Origin: Anaerolineaceae bacterium
GTDB taxonomy: Bacteria; Chloroflexota; Anaerolineae; 4572-78
DNA: 6,131 nucleotides
Direction: 5' to 3'
Assembly: GCA_024762375.1 (NCBI GenBank)
Contig: JANTHQ010000128.1
Location: 1-6,131, forward strand
Position numbers and translations under genes: made by a program. The notes under the pieces are model-generated. The model saw only the letters and a program-made list of their open reading frames with translations. It did no database searches and had not been told where the DNA came from. The first letter of the stretch is position 1. Each line of letters starts with the position of its first letter. Below, piece after piece: positions 1 to 4,810 of the stretch.

Positions 1-1
1 C

Positions 2-448
2 GCCGAATCGCTGCCCATCAAACCCGCCCGCGCCAAAATTCCCCATTTCGATGTGGCGGCGGGAGTCATTTTTCGCACCCCTGCCCGCACCGAATTTCTG
101 ATTGCCCGACGCCCGCTCGATGGCATGCTCGGTGGGCTGTGGGAATTTCCCGGCGGCAAACTGGAAGCGGGCGAAACGCTGCCGGAATGTCTGCGGCGGG
201 AAATCCGGGAAGAATTGGCGATGGAAATTTCGGTGCAGGAACCCATCACGGTGGTGAAACACGCTTTCAGCCATTTTAAAATCACGCTGCATGCTTTTGC
301 CGCCGAATGGATTCGCGGCGAACCGCAAAAAATCGGTGTGGCAGATTGGGCGTGGGTCACACCGGAAATGGTGGAAAAATACGCCTTCCCCCACACCGAC
401 CGCAAAATCATCGCCGCCCTGCGCCGCCACAAACGCCCGTCGGGTTGA
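2..448 (+). CDS. mutY: Adenine DNA glycosylase MutY, C-terminal fragment (5' end outside window)
   Basis: The reading frame is open from base 2, so the gene begins upstream of the window and about 148 C-terminal residues are visible. MutY removes adenine mispaired with 8-oxoguanine in base-excision repair; its catalytic helix-hairpin-helix and iron-sulphur parts would lie off the left edge. What is visible is the linker (LPIKPARAKIPHFDVAAGVI, typical of the MutY inter-domain junction) and the Nudix-like domain that senses 8-oxoG. The Nudix box (155-223) matches GX5EX7REUXEEXGU except that the penultimate Gly is Ala (codon 218-220). The KHAFSHF segment near 257 is the usual MutY signature after the box, and YAFPHTDRKIIAAL closes the domain. 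A GTG start at 53 would give a free-standing MutT-like protein of 131 residues, but the upstream in-frame linker argues against it. The fold is clear; MutY rather than MutT is inferred from the linker and FSH motif. Confidence 0.85.
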   Translation, partial: AESLPIKPARAKIPHFDVAAGVIFRTPARTEFLIARRPLDGMLGGLWEFPGGKLEAGETLPECLRREIREELAMEISVQEPITVVKHAFSHFKITLHAFAAEWIRGEPQKIGVADWAWVTPEMVEKYAFPHTDRKIIAALRRHKRPSG

Positions 449-472
449 CAAACGGGGGAATTCCAGTATAAC
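445..472 (+). promoter_or_regulatory. Sigma70-type promoter for the phosphotransferase-HAD operon
   Basis: A perfect -35 hexamer TTGACA (445-450) is followed after 16 bases by TATAAC (467-472), five of six matches to the -10 consensus. The predicted transcription start is near 479-480, leaving a leader of about 32 bases before the ATG at 512. The TGA inside the -35 box (446-448) is also the stop codon of the upstream gene. The call rests on consensus matching only. Confidence 0.6.
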
Positions 473-519
473 GAATAGCGAATGAGCAAATCTGCAAATG
501 ACGAGTGACAAATGACCAA
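469..519 (+). repeat. Degenerate 7-8 bp tandem micro-repeat spanning the start codon of the next gene
   Basis: The sequence parses into consecutive units TAACGAAT, AGCGAAT, GAGCAAAT, CTGCAAAT, GACGAGT, GACAAAT, GACC..., most of them ending in GAAT or AAAT. The ATG at 512 is formed at the junction of two units. The same unit type (TCGCAAAT) recurs at 2654-2693. Such tracts resemble the short tandemly repeated heptamers known from cyanobacteria. There is no good Shine-Dalgarno; only a weak GAG sits six bases before the ATG. Confidence 0.6.
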
Positions 520-1486
520 CCCCAACTTCGATTTAAATTTGGTGACACTGCTCACCAACAAAGTTATCCCCATCAGCGAAACCCGCCCCATCGAAGTGAC
601 CGATGTGCGCGCGCTACCGTCGTGGGAACACGACACACTCAATTATGTGACGCGCTGGGCAAATGGCGAAACCCTGCCGCTGACCCTCCGCTCGTATCGC
701 AGCCCGATAACCTACTGGCAAACACAAGACCCCAACAAACGCGACCGGGTATGGGCCGTGTTGCGCCGCCTGCGGCTCGATGGCTATCCCAGCCCGCGTC
801 CACTGGCGCGCGGCGCGCTCGGCAAAACCGATTTCATCATTTGGGCGACCGTGCAGGGCGAGAGTTGGCTCGGCGGGGTGGAGAATGCGGCCGACGCGCT
901 GCGCCCGCTGGTTCCCCAATTGGCAGAACTGCTGGCACGATTGCACGCGCTCGACCATAACGGGTTGAACGATGAGCCGCTGTATCAAGCCACCGTCGCC
1001 GGAACGCTGGTGCGAATGCTCCTCTGGTCGCGAGAGATGGGTGAACCGGAACTGAAACAGATGATTGCCCGGCTGAAACCCGTCGTGGCGAACATTCAGG
1101 GGTGGCAGCACAAACTCATTCACGGCGACCTGCACCCCGAAAGCGTGCTGGTGCGCGACGGGCAAATTACTGCCGTGCTCAACTGGGAACACGCCGCCAT
1201 CGGCGATCCGCGTTGGGATGTGATGACCACCGCGCATCACATCCGCGAATACAGCCCGGAATTGGCGGAACAATTCGTCAACTGGTATGAGACCTTCACC
1301 GGGCGGCAGGTAACCGACCGCGATTTTTGGTATGCGCTGATTTCCGTGCGACAGTGGGCGCTCAAAGCGTGGCTGACACACGCCATCGAATCGAAAAAAG
1401 TGTCATCATCGCTGGCGGATTGGACAAAAGATACCGCCGCCGCACAGTTGCGCGCCCAGAAAGATTTGCTGGCTGCGGGATTATGA
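512..1486 (+). CDS. Aminoglycoside-phosphotransferase-fold (APH family) protein, possible pseudokinase
   Basis: This 324-residue protein has the APH/choline-kinase layout. The N-lobe includes LTLRSYR (strand 3-like) and a helix followed by YPSPRPL. The hinge region is IIWATVQGESW, a helix LAELLARLHALD follows, and then come the catalytic loop LIHGDLHPESVLV (His204, Asp206) and AVLNWEHAAIGDPRWD. The family transfers phosphate from ATP to small molecules. The catalytic Asp206 is kept. The usual loop Asn (HGDxxxxN) is Ser211, the metal-binding Asp of the DFG-like segment (normally IDWE or IDFG) is Asn224, and the N-lobe helix Glu appears to be Val80. Activity may therefore be lost or altered. 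The substrate cannot be read from the sequence. It is the first gene of an operon with the HAD gene, overlapping it by four bases. Starting at 512 keeps the leader behind the predicted promoter; the ribosome binding site is weak. Confidence 0.85.
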   Translation: MTNPNFDLNLVTLLTNKVIPISETRPIEVTDVRALPSWEHDTLNYVTRWANGETLPLTLRSYRSPITYWQTQDPNKRDRVWAVLRRLRLDGYPSPRPLARGALGKTDFIIWATVQGESWLGGVENAADALRPLVPQLAELLARLHALDHNGLNDEPLYQATVAGTLVRMLLWSREMGEPELKQMIARLKPVVANIQGWQHKLIHGDLHPESVLVRDGQITAVLNWEHAAIGDPRWDVMTTAHHIREYSPELAEQFVNWYETFTGRQVTDRDFWYALISVRQWALKAWLTHAIESKKVSSSLADWTKDTAAAQLRAQKDLLAAGL

Positions 1487-2091
1487 CCATCACCACCGTT
1501 ATTTTTGATTTTGGCGGGGTTTTGCTGCGCACGCACGATTATGCACCACGCCGCCGCTGGGAAGAAAAATTCGGATTGCAACCCGGCGCGCTGGAGAAAT
1601 TTATATTTTCCAGCGCCATCAGCCGCGATGCCCAACTGGGGAAAACCGATTGGGATGATGCGTGGCTCGCTGCCGCCGAATATTTTGACGTTTCGGTGGA
1701 TGAAATTCGGCGCGCGGAGCAAGATTTTTTCGCCGGAGACGTGCTCGACCAAACACTGGTGGCATATATTCGCCGGTTGAAACCACAAATCACCATCGGA
1801 TTGCTGAGCAACACTTGGTTTCGAGACGGGCAAACGTTATTGCTGCAGTACGGCATCGCCGATGCGTTTCACTTCTCGGTCACATCGGCGGAGTTGGGGG
1901 TGATGAAACCCGACCCCCGCATTTTTGAAACGGCACTCGCCCGTGCAGAGGCAAGCCCTGCCGAATCGGTTTTTGTGGACGATATGGCGGAAAATGTCGC
2001 GGCGGCGCGCTCGCTGGGAATGCACGGCATCCATTTCACCGATACGGACACCACCATTGCCCAACTGGTAAGATTAACCGGCATCAAATAG
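1483..2091 (+). CDS. HAD-superfamily hydrolase, subfamily IA, YihX-like
   Basis: This is a 202-residue cytoplasmic phosphatase-type protein. Motif I is VIFDFGGVL with nucleophile Asp9, motif II is LLSNTW with Ser109, motif III is MKPDPRIF with Lys142, and motif IV is VFVDDMAENV with Asp166 and Asp167. A helical cap lies between motifs I and II (about residues 18-90), which places it in subfamily IA. The residue two after the nucleophile is Gly11 instead of the usual Asp acid/base. E. coli YihX, a sugar-phosphate phosphatase, also has D-L-G here, so this does not by itself imply inactivity. The frame stays open upstream to 1327, but the ATG at 1483 starts directly before MTITTVIFDFGG, the normal N-terminus. 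It overlaps the TGA of the phosphotransferase gene as ATGA, which suggests translational coupling. The substrate is unknown; the kinase-like partner hints at a phosphorylated small metabolite. Confidence 0.9.
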   Translation: MTITTVIFDFGGVLLRTHDYAPRRRWEEKFGLQPGALEKFIFSSAISRDAQLGKTDWDDAWLAAAEYFDVSVDEIRRAEQDFFAGDVLDQTLVAYIRRLKPQITIGLLSNTWFRDGQTLLLQYGIADAFHFSVTSAELGVMKPDPRIFETALARAEASPAESVFVDDMAENVAAARSLGMHGIHFTDTDTTIAQLVRLTGIK

Positions 2092-2150
2092 TCTGAAAGA
2101 GAAACACACGAGTAACCACCATACAGGGGTGTGATGAAATTTGCCGATTT

Positions 2151-2189
2151 CACCCTGAGTAGCCCGCAGGGCGTATCGAAGGGTGTTTT
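2151..2189. repeat. REP-like imperfect palindrome, possible terminator of the upstream operon
   Basis: The left arm CACCCTGAGTAGCCC (2151-2165) and right arm GGGCGTATCGAAGGGTG (2169-2185) pair at their outer six bases and inner four bases, around a GCA loop and an imperfect middle. TTTT follows at 2186-2189, so RNA read on the + strand could terminate here, about 60 bases after the HAD stop codon. The CCCTGAGTA...TATCGAAGGG pattern resembles a dispersed palindromic repeat I recall from several bacterial genomes; copy number cannot be judged from one window. Confidence 0.55.
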
Positions 2190-2217
2190 CCACTTGCTCC
2201 TGTAAGTTACACACACG

Positions 2218-2223
2218 AAAGGA
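2218..2223 (+). promoter_or_regulatory. Shine-Dalgarno of the DUF427 gene
   Basis: AAAGGA lies eight bases before the ATG at 2232, which fixes that start. No convincing -35/-10 pair was found between the palindrome and this site. Confidence 0.7.
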
Positions 2224-2231
2224 CAGAATTT

Positions 2232-2516
2232 ATGGCAAAAGCAATTTGGAACGGCGCAGTGCTGGCAGAAAGTGATTCGTATGAAGTGGTGGAAGGGAAT
2301 GTGTACTTTCCGCCCCAATCCATCAACCGCGAGTATTTTAAAGAAAGCAACACCCATTCGACTTGCCCGTGGAAAGGCGAAGCCAGTTATTACACGGTGG
2401 TTGTCAACGGAAAAGAAAACAAAGATGCCGCATGGTACTACCCGAATCCCAAACCAGCGGCGGCAAACATCAAAGACCATGTCGCGTTTTGGCGCGGCGT
2501 GGACGTGAGCAAGTGA
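2232..2516 (+). CDS. DUF427 domain protein (PF04248 type)
   Basis: This 94-residue, single-domain protein matches the small DUF427 family along its full length. It starts AIWNGAVLAESDSYEVVEGN, then carries YFPPQSINREYF, the conserved THSTCPWKGEASYY core (Cys and Trp near residues 46-48), and ends DAAWYYPNPKPAAANIKDHVAFW. It has no signal peptide or membrane segment, so it is expected in the cytoplasm. Members occur widely in bacteria and fungi, mostly as stand-alone genes; I know of no established biochemical role, and the domain's historical 'NTP transferase' label should not be taken as function. The gene has its own ribosome binding site. A palindrome on the left and micro-repeats on the right separate it from its neighbours, so it is probably transcribed alone. 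Family membership is close to certain. Confidence 0.93.
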   Translation: MAKAIWNGAVLAESDSYEVVEGNVYFPPQSINREYFKESNTHSTCPWKGEASYYTVVVNGKENKDAAWYYPNPKPAAANIKDHVAFWRGVDVSK

Positions 2517-2528
2517 GGTTGGGGCGAC

Positions 2529-2573
2529 TGGTTTTTGGAGATTGGTTATTTGTACCGCGTATCGCGTAAAATG
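2529..2573 (+). repeat. Degenerate heptamer tract after the DUF427 gene
   Basis: TGG or TTG recurs exactly every seven bases at 2529, 2536, 2543 and 2550 (TGGTTTT, TGGAGAT, TGGTTAT, TTGTACC). Overlapping this, TACCGCG (2553) and TATCGCG (2560) form another heptamer pair, followed by TAAAATG. TAAAAT at 2567-2572 could act as a -10 for the next gene, but no matching -35 is visible. Confidence 0.5.
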
Positions 2574-2593
2574 CGACTGCGTGCGGGTGGGAA

Positions 2594-2693
2594 AGTGAGA
2601 CTTCAGACTTGAAACTTTGGACTTTGGACTGAAACCTGATGACTGACCGCCATTCGCAAACACGCAGCCTCGCAAATTCGCAAATTGTCACGC
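2594..2693 (+). repeat. Heptamer then octamer micro-repeat entering the membrane-protein gene
   Basis: CT starts every seventh base at 2601, 2608, 2615, 2622, 2629, 2636 and 2643. The units include two exact CTTTGGA copies (2615-2628), and A is the last base in most units. From 2654 the period changes to eight: TCGCAAAC, ACGCAGCC, TCGCAAAT, TCGCAAAT, TGTCACGC. The start codon at 2639 lies inside unit CTGATGA, so roughly the first 18 codons of the following gene are repeat-derived. The octamer type matches the tract at 469-519. Confidence 0.65.
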
Positions 2694-4744
2694 TGGCGCT
2701 ATATTTTCTCGCCACAGCTGTAATGACTTTCCCCACCATCGCGCGGTTTTCCACCGCCATCCCCGGCGATGGCTTCGACGGCTGGCAAAACTATTGGAAC
2801 CAGTGGTGGATAAAAGATGCCATTCTCAACCGGCACACCACCTTCTTTTTCACCGACATTCTCTACCCGCCCGATGGCGTCAATCTCATTTTCCAAACCT
2901 TCAACTTTTTTAACGGACTGTGGACGCTCCCCATCCAACTGAATTTCGGATTGACGGCGGCATATAACGCCGTCGTCTTTTTCCATTTCACGCTGGCGGG
3001 GTTCGGTGTGTACCTGCTGGCGCGATGCACGCTGGCGCAGTTCGGGTACACCGGCAGACGCGCCGCTGTCGCCGCATTCATCGGTGGGGCGATTTTTACG
3101 TTTTCGCCGTTCCATATGGCACATCTGTTGGGGCACATGCAGGTTTTCAGTCTGACATGGAACGCTTTTTATGTGCTGTGGGTGCTGCGCACACTGAACA
3201 ACTGGCGGCTGCAACTGGCATCGAACCCCGCCGCCGCCATCCCGAAACGTGATTTGGCGCTGAGCGGGTTGTTTCTGGCATTCGTCACCGCGATTGACTG
3301 GTATCAAACGCTGTACATGGTGCTGTTCACCGCACTGATAATCCTGTGGCTGCTGTGGCGGCTCTATTTCGATTATCCCGATTTGCGCCGTACCCTGCTG
3401 TGGAAACCGGTGGTGGCGCTGGCGGTGATGGGCATTTCGGTGGGCGTGCTTTTTTCGCCGCTGATTGTGCCGATGGCGCGCGAAGCCGCCACCGCCGATT
3501 ATATGCGCCCCAGTTTCGCCGAAAATGTGGAACTGTCTGCCGATGTGCTGGCATTCATCACCCCCAGCGAACTTCATCCGCTGTGGGGGAAAGCGATTGC
3601 GCCCTTCTACCGCCAATTTTCCGCCAGCACCTCCGAACAGTTGATTTTTGTCGGCATCGTGCCACTGTTGCTCACCTTTTTCGCCGCGGTGCGCTATCGC
3701 CGTAAAAAGTTGGCACAATTCTGGTTGTGGTTCGTTGCCGTATTTTTTGTGCTGGCGCTGGGACCCTATCTGCACATCGGCGGAAAAACCATCGCCATCG
3801 GCGACTCTCCCGTCCCCATGCCCTATTTGGCGCTGTACAAAACCGTGCCGTTCATCGGCATCAGCCGATCGCTGAGCCGGTATGCGCTGATGGTAATGAT
3901 GGGGGTCGGTGTGCTGAGCGCGCTGGCGCTGGTGCGATTTCGCTTTCGGTGGCAAATGGTTTTGGGCGCGCTCATCGCGTTTGAATTTGCCGCCATCCCC
4001 TACCCGATGAGCACGGTGGATACCCCCGATTTTTTCCGCCAAATTGCCGCCGAACCGGATTCATACACTATCGCCTACCTGCCGATGAACTGGGACCGCC
4101 CCGCGCCGCTACTGTATCAAACGGTGCATCGTAAAAAATTGCTGACGGCATACATTTCCCGCGAAAATCCAAACGATTTGAGTTGGCGCACGCCGGTGCT
4201 GCAAGAATGGCGCACGCTGAAACCGGACATCATCCGCGCCGATTTGGCGGCGCTCGCCCCGACCGTGCTGCACGATTTCGGCGTGAAATATATCGTGCTC
4301 GATTATTTTCAGATGCCGCCCGGGCCGGAACGCGACGGCACGGAACGCTGGGTGTCGGCGGCACTGCCGAACCTGCCGCCCGTTTTTCGGGATGACCGGC
4401 TGACGGTGTACCAAACCCCGCCGCTGTCGGTGCGGCAATCGTACCTGCAATTGGGCGACGGCTGGGGCAAACGGACGGAATTCGGTGGGCAGGCGGCACA
4501 CATCGCCGAAAAAACGGCAACTCTGCGCATCGTCGCCGGAGACATGCCACCCACGCAATTGACCATCGGCACGGCTGCGCCCCACTCGCTGGCGAATCTC
4601 ACCGTTTCTGCCGCCGGAGATGCGCTGCCGCTCACCCTTTCGGCAGATGGCACGCAAGCCACCATAACTCTGCCGAACGGAATTTCGGCAGTGCAGTTGC
4701 ATCTGCTCGCCCCCACCCCAATTCTTCTTTTGGAAATAAATTGA
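2639..4744 (+). CDS. Polytopic membrane protein, GT-C glycosyltransferase-like
   Basis: The protein has 701 residues. About ten to twelve hydrophobic segments can be seen by eye between residues 16 and 455, for example 16-36, 108-128, 164-184, 206-242 (probably two), 255-276, 334-350, 358-376, 414-432 and 437-455. A soluble domain of about 245 residues follows. The first extracytoplasmic loop carries PGDGFDGWQNYWNQWW with Asp44 and Asp47, and then ILYPPDGVNL; acidic residues in this loop are typical of GT-C enzymes that use lipid-linked sugar donors. FITPSELHPLWG (about 306-317) and ISRSLSRYALM (about 408-418) recall large uncharacterised membrane proteins of Chloroflexota. The C-terminal part has HDFGVKYIVLDYF and then a strand-rich tail. 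It probably acts in cell-envelope glycan or lipid glycosylation, but the enzyme class is inferred from topology only. The start at 2639 has no Shine-Dalgarno and lies in repeat DNA; a start after residue 16 would cut the first membrane helix. Confidence 0.75.
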   Translation: MTDRHSQTRSLANSQIVTLALYFLATAVMTFPTIARFSTAIPGDGFDGWQNYWNQWWIKDAILNRHTTFFFTDILYPPDGVNLIFQTFNFFNGLWTLPIQLNFGLTAAYNAVVFFHFTLAGFGVYLLARCTLAQFGYTGRRAAVAAFIGGAIFTFSPFHMAHLLGHMQVFSLTWNAFYVLWVLRTLNNWRLQLASNPAAAIPKRDLALSGLFLAFVTAIDWYQTLYMVLFTALIILWLLWRLYFDYPDLRRTLLWKPVVALAVMGISVGVLFSPLIVPMAREAATADYMRPSFAENVELSADVLAFITPSELHPLWGKAIAPFYRQFSASTSEQLIFVGIVPLLLTFFAAVRYRRKKLAQFWLWFVAVFFVLALGPYLHIGGKTIAIGDSPVPMPYLALYKTVPFIGISRSLSRYALMVMMGVGVLSALALVRFRFRWQMVLGALIAFEFAAIPYPMSTVDTPDFFRQIAAEPDSYTIAYLPMNWDRPAPLLYQTVHRKKLLTAYISRENPNDLSWRTPVLQEWRTLKPDIIRADLAALAPTVLHDFGVKYIVLDYFQMPPGPERDGTERWVSAALPNLPPVFRDDRLTVYQTPPLSVRQSYLQLGDGWGKRTEFGGQAAHIAEKTATLRIVAGDMPPTQLTIGTAAPHSLANLTVSAAGDALPLTLSADGTQATITLPNGISAVQLHLLAPTPILLLEIN

Positions 4745-4777
4745 CCCCTTGACAAACCGGTTATTATGATGGACAAT
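4741..4777 (+). promoter_or_regulatory. Two overlapping sigma70-type promoters for the lipoprotein gene
   Basis: TTGACC (4741-4746) with TATGAT (4765-4770) at an 18-base spacing gives five of six matches in each box. TTGACA (4749-4754) with GACAAT (4772-4777) at a 17-base spacing gives a perfect -35 and a weaker -10. Both place the transcription start around 4777-4785, downstream of the ATG at 4766, so that codon cannot be the start for these transcripts. The TGA in the first -35 box (4742-4744) is the stop codon of the membrane-protein gene. Confidence 0.55.
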
Positions 4778-4797
4778 AAGTTCGTAACGCATATCAC

Positions 4798-4805
4798 AAG
4801 GGAGG
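4798..4805 (+). promoter_or_regulatory. Strong Shine-Dalgarno of the lipoprotein gene
   Basis: AAGGGAGG ends five bases before the ATG at 4811 and decides that start over the in-frame ATGs at 4766 and 4769. It is the best ribosome binding site in the window, which suggests good expression. Confidence 0.85.
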
Positions 4806-4810
4806 ATTCT

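Noticed and set aside
53..448. Stand-alone MutT-like Nudix hydrolase starting at GTG 53
   Set aside because: The frame is open to the window edge and the upstream residues match the MutY inter-domain linker.
614..1381. Antisense open frame of 255 codons under the phosphotransferase gene
   Set aside because: It mirrors a gene with clear family motifs on the + strand and has no recognisable domain or ribosome binding site.
1327..1482. N-terminal extension of the HAD gene
   Set aside because: The extra residues fall inside the phosphotransferase coding sequence and do not resemble a HAD N-terminus; the ATGA overlap start at 1483 is standard.
2135..2152. Hairpin TGAAAT/ATTTCA with a six-base loop
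   Set aside because: A six-pair AT-rich stem overlapping the REP-like palindrome is too weak to call separately.
2201..2211. Small perfect palindrome TGTAAGTTACA before the DUF427 gene as an operator
   Set aside because: Five-base arms are expected by chance in a spacer of this size, and no promoter could be placed around it.
2699..4042. Long antisense open frame of 447 codons under the membrane-protein gene
   Set aside because: The translation is rich in His, Gln and Arg with no domain pattern, as expected for the reverse complement of a strongly biased hydrophobic gene; the + strand frame has clear membrane helices.
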